A DNA stretch of 64,000 bases from an uncultured Lachnospiraceae bacterium. GTDB taxonomy: Bacteria; Bacillota; Clostridia; Lachnospirales; Lachnospiraceae. The stretch covers positions 62,001 to 126,000 of the forward strand of contig CAJTPO010000003.1 of assembly GCA_910578115.1 (NCBI GenBank), read 5' to 3'. The translations under genes and the position numbers were made by a program. Below the pieces are notes generated by a model. It was not told the DNA's origin. It made no database searches and saw only the letters and a program-made list of their open reading frames with translations. The first letter of the stretch is position 1. Each line of letters begins with the position of its first letter. Shown piece after piece: positions 41,239-50,098 of the stretch.

Positions 41239-41988
41239 TTACGTAAACTTACACAGCAGATTCTGTACTCCCTGCGTGGCCAGATACAGCGCTTTCATAG
41301 GCAGGCCGCAGACCGAGACGGATTTCCCACGCTTACAGTCCATGACCGCTTTGGCGACCACGCTCTCTGCCTCCATCATGGTCAGCTTCTTAAGTCCGCC
41401 CATCTGCGGGGTATCTTTGTAGGCCCGGCTAAGAAACGGCGTGTTAACAGGCCCCGGACAGACCGCCATCACACGGATCCCGCGTCCCGCCAGCTCTTTG
41501 TTGAGCGCTCTGCTGAAAGAATATACATAGGCCTTGGAAGCGGCATAGACCGCAAAGGCCGCCTGCGGTACGAAGGCTGCTCCCGATGCCAGCTGTATGA
41601 TCTTGCTGCCCTTTCGCATATAAGGAAGGCACAGTTTCGTCATCCGGGTCAGCGCCACGATATTTACCTGCATCATATCCGACACTGCCCTGTCGCTTTG
41701 CCCGTCAAATCTGCCATGTTCCCCCGCCCCTGCACAGTTGACCAGGACCGTGATCTTCGGGTTGCTGATCGCCAGCACCTCCGCAAACTGCTCCATGGCA
41801 CTTTCCAGTGTCACATCCATGGCCAGGATCTGTGTCTTATGCCGCAGCGTGCGGGCCAGCTCCTCCATCGGCTCCCGCCTGCGTGCCAGAAGCCAGATCT
41901 CATCCGTTTTATGTAAACTATTATCCAGCTGCCGCGCAAATTCCATCCCCATGCCGGAGGATGCACCTGTAATGATCGCAATATTCAT
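41239..41988 (-). CDS. SDR-family oxidoreductase
   Basis: Short-chain dehydrogenase/reductase of 249 residues. The NAD(P) site is ITGASSGMGMEF, NCAG is present, and the catalytic YAASKAY (YxxxK) with preceding serine (LASGAAF) is complete. PGPVNTPF follows. The substrate is unknown. The start overlaps the YgiQ stop by four bases, so the two are translationally coupled. Confidence 0.92.
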   Translation of the reverse strand: MNIAIITGASSGMGMEFARQLDNSLHKTDEIWLLARRREPMEELARTLRHKTQILAMDVTLESAMEQFAEVLAISNPKITVLVNCAGAGEHGRFDGQSDRAVSDMMQVNIVALTRMTKLCLPYMRKGSKIIQLASGAAFVPQAAFAVYAASKAYVYSFSRALNKELAGRGIRVMAVCPGPVNTPFLSRAYKDTPQMGGLKKLTMMEAESVVAKAVMDCKRGKSVSVCGLPMKALYLATQGVQNLLCKFT

Positions 41989-43964
41989 GATCGTCTCCCC
42001 TTTAACCCTTTCCTTTTTTTCCTGTGCACATTTCGGATCGTCTTTTTCTTTCCGGATTTCAAATCGCCACGCCTGCCATCAGCAGAAGTTTTCGCCGCAT
42101 TTTGATGTTTCGTGTTTCGATGCTCTGCATTCCGGTGTTCTGTATTTCGGCGTTCTGCATTCCGATGCGCATCCTTCCGCGGCCTGATCAGGCATTTCCT
42201 GTCAAAGCCGATCAGATCCTCCCGGCCGCCCTTGATCAGCGCTTCCATCACCAGCGCGTGGTTCTTCGGATTCCGGTACTGGATCAACGCCCGCTGCATG
42301 GCCTTCTCATGCGGATTGCGGCAGACGTACACCGGCTCACCGTTCCGGGGATCAACCCCCGTGTAGTACATGACCGTGGACACCGTGGACGGCGTCGGGT
42401 AGAAATCCTGCACCTGCTCCGGCATATAGCCAAGATCCCGCAGATATTCCGCCAGCTCAATGGCCTCCTTCAAGGTAGAACCCGGATGAGAGGACATCAG
42501 GTAAGGCACAAGGAACTGCTTTTTGCCAAGCTGCTCATTGAGCCTGTTATACTGCCTGACAAACCGCTCGTAGACCGCTTTCCCCGGTTTGCCCATCTTC
42601 TCCAGCACCGCGTCCGAGATGTGTTCCGGCGCCACCTTGAGCTGTCCGCTGACATGATGTTCCACCAGTTCCCGGAAAAAGGCATCATCTCTGTCCGCCA
42701 GCAGATAGTCGAAGCGGATCCCCGAACGGATAAAGACCTTCTTCACACCGGGCAGCACCCGCAGCCTGCGCAGCAGTGTCAGATAATCGGCGTGATCCAC
42801 TTCCAGATTCGGACAGGGCTGCGGAAAAAGGCACTGTCTGTTCTTGCAGACACCCCGCGTCATTTGCTTCTGACAGGACGGTCTTCTGAAATTGGCCGTC
42901 GGGCCGCCCACATCATGAATATATCCTTTGAACTCCTTATCCTGCAGCATTCCTTCCGCTTCCCGCAGAATAGACTCGTGGCTCCTGACCTGCACCGTCC
43001 GTCCCTGGTGAAAAGTCAGGGCACAGAAATTGCAGCCGCCAAAGCATCCTCTGTTGCTGACAAGAGAAAACCTGATCTCCGAGATGGCGGGCACACCGCC
43101 GGCCGCCTCGTAGGAAGGATGAGAGGTGCGCATATAGGGCAGATCATAGACATCGTCCATCTCCTGCATTGTCAGCGGCGGCTGGGGCGGATTCTGCACC
43201 ACACAGACGCCGCCTGGATATGCCTCGATCAGTGTCCTGCCCGTAAAAGGATCCGTATTGCAGTACTGTACCTGAAAGCTCTCCGCATACCGGCGCGGCT
43301 CGGCTTTCATTTCCTCATAAGAAGGCAGCCGGATTCCTTCGTAGATTCCCGATATGTCTTTGGTCTTATAGACCGTTCCCGCAATAAAGGTAATGTCCCG
43401 CACCGCGATGCCCCCTGCCAGCGCATCGGCGATCTCCACGATGGACTTTTCCCCCATACCATAGGAAATCAAATCCGCCTGGCTGTCCAGCAGAATGGAA
43501 CGTTTGAAGCTGTCCGACCAGTAATCATAGTGGGCCATACGACGCAGGCTGGCCTCGATGCCGCCGATGATCACCGGCACATCTTTATACACCCTGCGGA
43601 TCAGATTGCCATAGACCACGGTTGCGTGGTCCGGCCGCTTATACGGCTCGCCGCCGGGGGTATAGGCGTCCATGGGACGGTGCCTGCCGGACACGAAATA
43701 ATGGTTGACCATGGAATCCATATTGCCGCCGGATACAAGAAAGCCAAGCCGGGGCCTGCCCAGTACCGTGATGCTCTTCTCATCCTTCCAGTCCGGCTGT
43801 GAGATGATCCCCACACTGTAGCCGGCCGCCTCCAGCACTCTGCTGATGATGGCATGTCCGAAAGAAGGGTGATCCACATAGGCATCCCCGATCACATAGA
43901 CGAAATCCAGCTGCTCTATCCCCCGCTTTTCCATATCTTCTTTTGATATCGGTAAAAAATCCAT
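41985..43964 (-). CDS. YgiQ-family radical SAM protein
   Basis: 659 residues. A YgiQ N-terminal domain (VIGDAYVDHPSFGHAIISRVLE; GRPRLGFLVSGGNMDSMVNHY) is followed by the radical SAM core with SNRGCFGGCNFCALTFHQG (CxxxCxxC) and the DUF3362-like C-terminus (FYPTPSTVSTVMYYTG). The family's reaction is not known. The last 50 residues are a low-complexity basic tail with repeats of RNTEH/RNAEH. GGGAGGAATACGG precedes ATG 43964. Confidence 0.92.
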   Translation of the reverse strand: MDFLPISKEDMEKRGIEQLDFVYVIGDAYVDHPSFGHAIISRVLEAAGYSVGIISQPDWKDEKSITVLGRPRLGFLVSGGNMDSMVNHYFVSGRHRPMDAYTPGGEPYKRPDHATVVYGNLIRRVYKDVPVIIGGIEASLRRMAHYDYWSDSFKRSILLDSQADLISYGMGEKSIVEIADALAGGIAVRDITFIAGTVYKTKDISGIYEGIRLPSYEEMKAEPRRYAESFQVQYCNTDPFTGRTLIEAYPGGVCVVQNPPQPPLTMQEMDDVYDLPYMRTSHPSYEAAGGVPAISEIRFSLVSNRGCFGGCNFCALTFHQGRTVQVRSHESILREAEGMLQDKEFKGYIHDVGGPTANFRRPSCQKQMTRGVCKNRQCLFPQPCPNLEVDHADYLTLLRRLRVLPGVKKVFIRSGIRFDYLLADRDDAFFRELVEHHVSGQLKVAPEHISDAVLEKMGKPGKAVYERFVRQYNRLNEQLGKKQFLVPYLMSSHPGSTLKEAIELAEYLRDLGYMPEQVQDFYPTPSTVSTVMYYTGVDPRNGEPVYVCRNPHEKAMQRALIQYRNPKNHALVMEALIKGGREDLIGFDRKCLIRPRKDAHRNAERRNTEHRNAEHRNTKHQNAAKTSADGRRGDLKSGKKKTIRNVHRKKRKGLKGRRS

Positions 43965-43988
43965 TCCGTATTCCTCCCTGCCCGGCGG

Positions 43989-44654
43989 TCAGCATAAAGC
44001 GCCGGCCAGAACGCCCTCCTCGATCAATTCTGTAAACTCATGGGTGTAGTAATCGGCCAGCTGTTTTTTCTCCGCATCCTGGTATGCCGAATACCGGTCA
44101 TAGACGGCGCACACCTGCATACCGGCCGCTTTTCCCGCCTGAATGCCGTGAATGATATCCTCAAAGACAAGACAGTTCTCAGGCTTCACCTCAAGAGCCT
44201 GCGCCACCGCCAGATAAATATCCGGCGCCGGTTTCCCCTTCGCCACATCGCAGCCCGTCATAATGCAGGTAAAATAATGCTCCAGACGATGTACATTCAC
44301 GATATTCTCTACCAGTTCCCGCGAATTGCTGGTGGCGATCCCCATCTTGATTCCCTGTCCGCGGCAATACTGCAACAGCTCCCGCACGCCCTTTTTCAGC
44401 GGGACTTCATGGGTGTACTTCTCCCACGCCATGCGGTTCCAGTCCTCCTTAATGGTCTGGGGCTCGTCGGGAATCCCGAAGCGCTCCTTGAAATAGACCG
44501 CCGTCTCGCTGAAACTTTTTCCCCCGATGGACGCCTGCAGATCCTCCGGCAGACGGATCCCGAATCTCCCCAGATATTCAATATCAATGCTCTTCCACAC
44601 CCACATGGAATCCACCATGGAGCCGTCCAGATCAAAAATGACCGCTTCTATCAT
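43989..44654 (-). CDS. HAD phosphatase, beta-phosphoglucomutase-like
   Basis: 221 residues. Motif I is IFDLDGSMVDSMWVW, motif II GIATSNSRELV, motif III/IV CLVFEDIIHGIQAGKAAGM. The helical cap between residues 18 and 85 fits subfamily IA. It dephosphorylates or isomerises sugar phosphates; the substrate is open. It lies between RsuA-type and YgiQ genes in one direction. Confidence 0.9.
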   Translation of the reverse strand: MIEAVIFDLDGSMVDSMWVWKSIDIEYLGRFGIRLPEDLQASIGGKSFSETAVYFKERFGIPDEPQTIKEDWNRMAWEKYTHEVPLKKGVRELLQYCRGQGIKMGIATSNSRELVENIVNVHRLEHYFTCIMTGCDVAKGKPAPDIYLAVAQALEVKPENCLVFEDIIHGIQAGKAAGMQVCAVYDRYSAYQDAEKKQLADYYTHEFTELIEEGVLAGALC

Positions 44655-44679
44655 AATGCTGCATTCTCCACTTCTTCTA

Positions 44680-45378
44680 TCATCCGCCCCGTAAACTCTC
44701 CACTTCCTCGTCTGTCAGCCTGCGGTAGGCTCCTTTTTCCAGAGAGTCTTCCAGCTGCAGCCGGTCCATCCGTATCCTCTTTAAGTAGACCACTTCATTC
44801 CCCACCGCATGTAACATGCGCTTTACCTGATGAAACCGGCCTTCGGTGATCGTCAGTGTGATCTTCTTCTCCTCCAGGATCCGCACCACTGCCGGTCTGC
44901 ATTTTTTCTGCTCCCCGATATCCACGCCCTGTTCCAGAAGTTCCCGCTGGTAATCGTCAAATGTATGGGCAAGATGGCATTCATACTCCTTGTCCACATG
45001 TCTGCCGGGCGAAAGCAGCGCATGGGCCAGCGGGCCGTCATTGGTGATCAGCAGAAGGCCTTCCGTGTCCTTGTCCAGCCGTCCGACCGGAAAAAGGTCG
45101 CTCCGTCCTTCCCCCGCAAGCAGATCCAGCACCGTCCTGTCGCGTTTGTCCTGCGTGGCAGACACCACTCCTGCCGGTTTGTGCAGCAGATAATACACAT
45201 ATTCCTCATAGACACAGGGCTGTCCTTTATAACAGACGAGATCCTCAGCCTCCCGCACCTGCTCCTCCGGCCGCAGTACCGTCACGCCGTTGACCGATAC
45301 AAGCCCGGCCTTGATCTCCTTTTTGACCTGACTTCTTGTGCCGAGATTCAATTCACATAGAAACCTGTCCAAACGCAT
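44680..45378 (-). CDS. RsuA/RluB-family pseudouridine synthase
   Basis: 232 residues: an S4 domain (1-60: MRLDRFLCELNLGTRSQVKKE) and the catalytic FPVGRLDKDTEGLLLITNDG with the active aspartate, then EGRFHQVKRMLHAVGNEV. Of the small-subunit RsuA type by length, modifying one uridine of 16S or 23S rRNA. First gene of the minus-strand run to the SDR gene. The following 189 bases to 45567 show no clear feature. Confidence 0.92.
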   Translation of the reverse strand: MRLDRFLCELNLGTRSQVKKEIKAGLVSVNGVTVLRPEEQVREAEDLVCYKGQPCVYEEYVYYLLHKPAGVVSATQDKRDRTVLDLLAGEGRSDLFPVGRLDKDTEGLLLITNDGPLAHALLSPGRHVDKEYECHLAHTFDDYQRELLEQGVDIGEQKKCRPAVVRILEEKKITLTITEGRFHQVKRMLHAVGNEVVYLKRIRMDRLQLEDSLEKGAYRRLTDEEVESLRGG

Positions 45379-45567
45379 CCTTCATCATCCTCACAACCTG
45401 TCCTGCACACCGCCTCTGCGTCCGCTTCAAATGCCCCGCCTGATCGCGGAAGCCACACACACGGTCCCGGAAGCCACACCATCACATACAACCCTGTTCC
45501 ACCTGTTAATAAAATCACAGGCCGCAGAATATAAATGAAATAAGCACTCCCTTACAAGGAACCCGCC

Positions 45568-46518
45568 ATGAAAAAGCAAGATACCCTGTACCAGCTCCTG
45601 TTTACGGCGCTGTCCCTCTATCTGATCTTCCTGATGCTCCGCTATCCGGCGCTGTCCCTGGAATATGCCTCCACTGGTTTGACGCTCTGGTTTACGAAAA
45701 TGGTGCCCACCCTCCTGCCCTTTATGATCCTCTCCGGAATCATGATCCGCATGAATCTGACGGAGCGCTTTGTGGGCCTGCTCCATCCGCTCCTGCACCG
45801 TATATACGGCACTTCCAGAAACGGTTCCTACACGATCATTATGGGCTTTCTGTGCGGTTTTCCCATGGGTGCGCGCATCGTCGGCGAACTTTACGAACAG
45901 CATAAGCTGTCCCGGGAAGAAAGCGCGCTCCTGCTGTCTTTCTGCAATAATATCGGGCCGATCTATTTCTTAAGCTATGTAGTCCCCACCCTGGGAATCG
46001 ACAGGCCCGGCCGGCCATTTCTGCTCATGTACGGTATCCCGCTGCTCTACGGATTCCTGTTAATGCGGATCAGACCCTGGATGACACGGAAGGTTTCCTC
46101 CTGCGAAAATCATCCGGAAGCCCGTTCCCTTCAGGCCAGGCAACCCGGTTCCTGCTCTCTGCTGGCGGCCATAGACGCCTCTGTGATGTCAGGCCTGACC
46201 GGCATCGCCAGACTGGGCGGCTATATGGTATTCTTTAACCTGCTTACGATTGTTTTTCAACCCTTTCAACATGTTAACACAAATATCCTGAACATTTACC
46301 GGTGCCTTCTGGAAATCACCAGTGGCATTGACTGTTCTGGTCGGTCAATCAATTATGCCATCCTGATCCTGCTCCCTTTCGGCGGCTTCTCCTGTATCGC
46401 CCAGACCTACAGCATGATCCGTCAGACTGACCTCTCCCTGCGTCCTTATGTTTATCACAAAACGGTGCAGACCGCCGTCACGGCGGCATGTTACCTGCTC
46501 CTCTATCTGCACTGCTGA
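45568..46518 (+). CDS. YlbJ-like nucleoside-recognition-domain membrane protein
   Basis: 316 residues, about seven hydrophobic segments. The Gate (nucleoside recognition) domain pattern is visible: GLTLWFTKMVPTLLPFMILSG, IIMGFLCGFPMGARIVGELYE and LLSFCNNIGPIYFLSYVV. In Bacillus, ylbJ lies next to rsmD (ylbH) and coaD; the same genes are 3 kb away here. YlbJ is a sporulation membrane protein; this relative may have the same role, which sequence alone does not prove. AAGGAACCCGCC precedes the ATG. Confidence 0.82.
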   Translation: MKKQDTLYQLLFTALSLYLIFLMLRYPALSLEYASTGLTLWFTKMVPTLLPFMILSGIMIRMNLTERFVGLLHPLLHRIYGTSRNGSYTIIMGFLCGFPMGARIVGELYEQHKLSREESALLLSFCNNIGPIYFLSYVVPTLGIDRPGRPFLLMYGIPLLYGFLLMRIRPWMTRKVSSCENHPEARSLQARQPGSCSLLAAIDASVMSGLTGIARLGGYMVFFNLLTIVFQPFQHVNTNILNIYRCLLEITSGIDCSGRSINYAILILLPFGGFSCIAQTYSMIRQTDLSLRPYVYHKTVQTAVTAACYLLLYLHC

Positions 46519-46549
46519 ACCTTCCGGTCATCTATCCGGCCTTTGTGTC

Positions 46550-48055
46550 TTATCGGCGTTTTCTGTTCCTGCTCCGTCGCCGCCTGCGTTTTCCACGCAG
46601 GATCATTGTCATGGAAACTGCCATGCCAAAAATTAAAAGTACACATACACCGCACATGGCAATAAAGAATCCATCATATCCTGCCTGCTTCTGTGCACTG
46701 TCCGCCAATATATTTCCACTCTCCTCCTCTGCGGGATTTACCTCCCTGGAAGCACTCTCAAGTACCTCTCTCTCTGCCAGCTCTGCCGCGATCTCTTCCG
46801 GTGTCTTATAATCCATGGCAGGAAGAGAAACCATATTGCTGGTGGTGTACAGATCATAGCCGTTGTAACCGTTTACCACGATACGCGGTACTACATGAGG
46901 CGGCACCTGCATGGTAAAATAAAACGTATCAGACGACCGGTCCGGCCACCGTAAAAGCTCGGAGAAAGTATTGCCATCATCATAGCTGTACGTATAATAC
47001 AGCATACCGCTGTCACGATCGGCTGCCGAAACCTGTACCGTCACTTCTCCGTTGTCCGCATTCTGTTCCAGCACCTCGATCGAACAAAAATCCGGCTCCG
47101 TACGGTCCGGCTCCACCACGTCTTCAGGCACCTCTACCACCAAATTCTGATAATCGCTGTAGTCCACACCAAGCACATCAGATCTGAGATTGAAATATTT
47201 CGCGGCCGCCGTGGCATTCAGCCGGCCGAAAGTCTTTAACTTTTCATCATGGTCATAGTAAGGCTTGTCATTTTCCTGATCCAGATGACAATGTTCTATG
47301 AGCACACAGGGGATATCCCGCTCTGTGGCATGACGGATGATTCCGTAATAGTCGGTCCCCCTGTTGTTAAGTCGCGTCTTGATCCCTCTGGAATACAGAC
47401 CGAGTTCCTGCAGAAGTTCCATCTCTACGCTGGCAAAACCATAGCCTTTGCTGTAGTTCTCACCGAAGGCGGACACCCAGCACTCCGCCCCGAACAGCGT
47501 ATGGTGTTCCGACATATTAAAATGCAGACAGAACAGGAAATCCGCCCCCACCCGCTCTGCAAATTCACAGCGTTCGTCAAGCGACAGCTCCTGATCCCCG
47601 TCTCTGGTCAGATACACGGTGACGCCCTCATACTGTTCCAGCTCTTCTTTCATGGCCCTGGCCACGACTATGGTCATCTCTTTTTCGGTATAATCTTCAT
47701 ATTCGCCTCCCAGATTGTCCCCACCGTGACCGGGATCTATCACAATACACAAAGTATCCGAATTCACGACATCGTCCACTTCTTCCTGGCCCCCTGAGGC
47801 ATCACCTGACTCACCGGTATCTGTCTCATTCCCGCCATCATTCTTCGCCGCCCATACAGTCATCATTCCAGCATCACTGCCACCAATAACATCACCGAGA
47901 CACCTGCCTGTATTACGGAAAAACCCGGTGTTACCGTCTTCACCATTCCCGCCAATACCATCAAAAACCAGGATCGTGCCTGCCAAGACCCCAATCGTCA
48001 ACAGCCGCACGATCATCTTTGAAATTCTGATCATTCCTGTCTTAACCCTTTCCAC
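46550..48055 (-). CDS. N-acetylmuramoyl-L-alanine amidase with two membrane anchors
   Basis: About 501 residues. An N-terminal helix (IVRLLTIGVLAGTILVF) is followed by an acidic linker. The zinc Amidase_3 domain (about 110-310) has CIVIDPGHGGD, the glutamate in YTEKEM, FCLHFNM and a catalytic glutamate in VLIEHCHLD. Then comes a beta-rich domain (VTVQVSAADRDSGMLYYTYS), an acidic segment and a C-terminal helix (FFIAMCGVCVLLIFGMAVSM) ending in RGKRRRRRSRNRKRR. There is no sortase motif. GTG 48055 follows AGGATGGGAA; ATG 48034 is an equally reasonable start. Confidence 0.85.
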   Translation of the reverse strand: MERVKTGMIRISKMIVRLLTIGVLAGTILVFDGIGGNGEDGNTGFFRNTGRCLGDVIGGSDAGMMTVWAAKNDGGNETDTGESGDASGGQEEVDDVVNSDTLCIVIDPGHGGDNLGGEYEDYTEKEMTIVVARAMKEELEQYEGVTVYLTRDGDQELSLDERCEFAERVGADFLFCLHFNMSEHHTLFGAECWVSAFGENYSKGYGFASVEMELLQELGLYSRGIKTRLNNRGTDYYGIIRHATERDIPCVLIEHCHLDQENDKPYYDHDEKLKTFGRLNATAAAKYFNLRSDVLGVDYSDYQNLVVEVPEDVVEPDRTEPDFCSIEVLEQNADNGEVTVQVSAADRDSGMLYYTYSYDDGNTFSELLRWPDRSSDTFYFTMQVPPHVVPRIVVNGYNGYDLYTTSNMVSLPAMDYKTPEEIAAELAEREVLESASREVNPAEEESGNILADSAQKQAGYDGFFIAMCGVCVLLIFGMAVSMTMILRGKRRRRRSRNRKRR

Positions 48056-48211
48056 TTCCCATCCTGAAAAAGCACCTGCCTCTTTATTCCCGCGAAGCAA
48101 CGAGCCGGACAGCCATGCCTGCATGGATATTTGACTGATAAAGATGCCTTACAAGGAAAAAAAGAGCCTGCCCTATGGCAAACTCTGTTATTCAAGCCAA
48201 ACCTCATGGCT

Positions 48212-48814
48212 TTACATCAAATTCAGTTCAGCCGGTTCACTTTCGCCCTCAGCCTCCTTCAACATCTGTTCTACCTCGATCGGACGCAGCTCGGCTCGAT
48301 TTGCCTTAACGGTCTCGTTATAGCCACTGATAGTATTATAGAAGCTCTCATAATGTTCTGTCGTCGTTGCAAGCGTAGCTGTCATTGCACTCTCCAGATT
48401 AGCAAGCATCTCATCAAGATACTGCATGGCCGATGTTCGGACTCCATTTGCCTCCAATGTGGCATTGTTAAGAATATCCTGCGCCTGCATGGTAGCCATC
48501 CGCACCACTTCATTTGCCTGCGCGTAAGCCTGCTGCATGATCTCATGCTCATTGATCAGCTCCGTGGTCTGTACCGTTGCATCTTTAATCAGTGCCTCCG
48601 CTTTGGAACGCGCATCATTTAAAATAGCTTCCTTATTGGTGATGATCTTCTGGTAACGTTTAATTTCTTCCGGGGTCTTCATACGAAGCTCCCGTAAAAG
48701 TTCATCAATCTCTTCTTTGTTTACAATTATGTTCGTCTTAGATAAGGGCTGATATTTGCAGCCATCGATGTAGTCTTCAATCTCATCGATAAGTTGTTCG
48801 ATTTTACTACTCAT
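48212..48814 (-). CDS. Coiled-coil protein, DivIVA/ATPase-subunit-like
   Basis: 200 residues, predominantly helical with long heptad stretches from about 40 to 160 (YQKIITNKEAILNDARSKAEALIKDA), a pattern that leads to names such as ATP synthase subunit-like or DivIVA-like. No catalytic motif. GGGGAT precedes ATG 48814 (ATG 48826 has no site). It is 25 bases downstream of coaD, so probably the same transcript. Role unknown, perhaps scaffold. Confidence 0.75.
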   Translation of the reverse strand: MSSKIEQLIDEIEDYIDGCKYQPLSKTNIIVNKEEIDELLRELRMKTPEEIKRYQKIITNKEAILNDARSKAEALIKDATVQTTELINEHEIMQQAYAQANEVVRMATMQAQDILNNATLEANGVRTSAMQYLDEMLANLESAMTATLATTTEHYESFYNTISGYNETVKANRAELRPIEVEQMLKEAEGESEPAELNLM

Positions 48815-48839
48815 CTTTATCCCCATTCCTGATTCTTAC

Positions 48840-49328
48840 TTACATTTTATGCCCATACTTCTCATAAATCAATTTCGCAACAAATTCCGGTACACATTGG
48901 GAGATATCACCGTTAAAGCTTGCAAATTCCCTGACAGTGGAGGAACTCAAATATGCGTATTCCAAACTGGTGGTCAAGAACATCGTGTCAAGATCGCCGC
49001 CCGAAAACTTCCTGTTCGTCTGCGCGATCTGCAGCTCATATTCAAAATCCGTGATGGCCCGTAAACCTCTGATCGCCACATGGACATCTTTTTCCCTGGC
49101 GTAATCGATCAGCAGGCCGCTGAAAGAATCTACCACCACATTAGGCATATCCTTTGTCGCTTCCTTTAACATCTTAACACGTTCTTCCACAGAAAACAAT
49201 GGACTCTTTGTTTTATTATTCAACACGCTCACCGTTAATTCATCAAAAATTTCAGCCGCGCGCCTGATAATATCCAGATGTCCAAAAGTAACGGGATCGA
49301 AACTTCCCGGGTAAATTGCTGCTTTCAT
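48840..49328 (-). CDS. coaD: Phosphopantetheine adenylyltransferase
   Basis: Fourth step of coenzyme A synthesis. 162 residues with YPGSFDPVTFGHLDII (nucleotidyltransferase HxGH), VAIRGLRAITDFEYELQ and EYAYLSSSTVREFASFNGD. GGGGGATATT precedes ATG 49328. The upstream gene rsmD completes the usual Firmicute pair. A palindromic repeat lies 14 bases before the start, inside the leader. Confidence 0.97.
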   Translation of the reverse strand: MKAAIYPGSFDPVTFGHLDIIRRAAEIFDELTVSVLNNKTKSPLFSVEERVKMLKEATKDMPNVVVDSFSGLLIDYAREKDVHVAIRGLRAITDFEYELQIAQTNRKFSGGDLDTMFLTTSLEYAYLSSSTVREFASFNGDISQCVPEFVAKLIYEKYGHKM

Positions 49329-49341
49329 AATATCCCCCATT

Positions 49342-49378
49342 CTATAGTTAACGACATTAGAAATTTCGTTTACTATAA
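49342..49378. repeat. Solo palindromic element (empty form)
   Basis: TATAGTTAACGA (49343-49354) and TCGTTTACTATA (49366-49377) form a 12-base inverted repeat with one mismatch around an 11-base loop. Bases 49342-49371 are identical to 15466-15495. After CGTTT this copy continues at once with ACTATAA, while at 15466 about 375 bases with four hairpin units come between. Confidence 0.75.
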
Positions 49379-49480
49379 CGCAACCTGCGGATTTGTGCGC
49401 AGGCACAAAGATCATCCACAGCACAAATACGTCCCACTTTTGGCATTATAAATCACTTTTCTCAAAATGTCTTCTCTTTT

Positions 49481-50029
49481 TTAAAAAATTTTACAAAACA
49501 CATGCTTGTTCGTCTTGTAGCGCTTCTCCTTCTCCACGGCAAATCCAAGCTCTTTCACATAAAAAAAATCCGTCTCCAGCGCCGCTTCCGCCACGATCAG
49601 CGTATGTTCCGTTACATAAGGCAGTCCCCGAAGCAGGCGCAGAACCTGCTGTTCATACTCACTGTGATAGGGCGGATCCATAAAGATCACGTCCACTTCC
49701 TTCTCATGAATACCGGGCAGCGCACCGAGTACGTCCTGCCGTAAGACCGTGGCCCGATCTGTAAACTTCGTAAACTGCAGATTTTCCGTGATACAGGCGA
49801 TCGCATTCCTGTTATTCTCCACGAAATAGGCGTGTCCTGCCCCTCTGCTCAGCGCCTCGATCCCGATGCCGCCGCTGCCGCTGTATAAGTCTAAGAATAC
49901 GGCGCCCGGCAGATACGGCTGCAGCATATTAAATAAAGTCTCTTTGATCCTGTCCGTTGTCGGCCTGGTATCCATCCCCGCCGGCGTCTTAAGCGGCAGG
50001 CTTCTCGCCGTTCCCGCAATCACTCTCAT
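49481..50029 (-). CDS. rsmD: 16S rRNA (guanine-966-N2)-methyltransferase
   Basis: 182 residues. RPTTDRIKETLFNML, LDLYSGSGGIGIEALSRGA (SAM motif I) and FMDPPYHSEYEQQVL (NPPY-type catalytic motif) are diagnostic. The start ATG 50029 opens with MRVIAGTARSLPL. It sits between the topoisomerase subunit gene and coaD; the interval 49379-49480 contains no further feature. Confidence 0.95.
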   Translation of the reverse strand: MRVIAGTARSLPLKTPAGMDTRPTTDRIKETLFNMLQPYLPGAVFLDLYSGSGGIGIEALSRGAGHAYFVENNRNAIACITENLQFTKFTDRATVLRQDVLGALPGIHEKEVDVIFMDPPYHSEYEQQVLRLLRGLPYVTEHTLIVAEAALETDFFYVKELGFAVEKEKRYKTNKHVFCKIF

Positions 50030-50098
50030 TGTCCATCCTCCACATTAATCTCTATCACTCCGCTCTGCGAAATCTCGAATACTTCCTGTCATAAGCCG

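Noticed and set aside
42024..43802. Plus-strand open frame of 592 codons
   Set aside because: Antisense to the YgiQ gene, with no recognisable domain.
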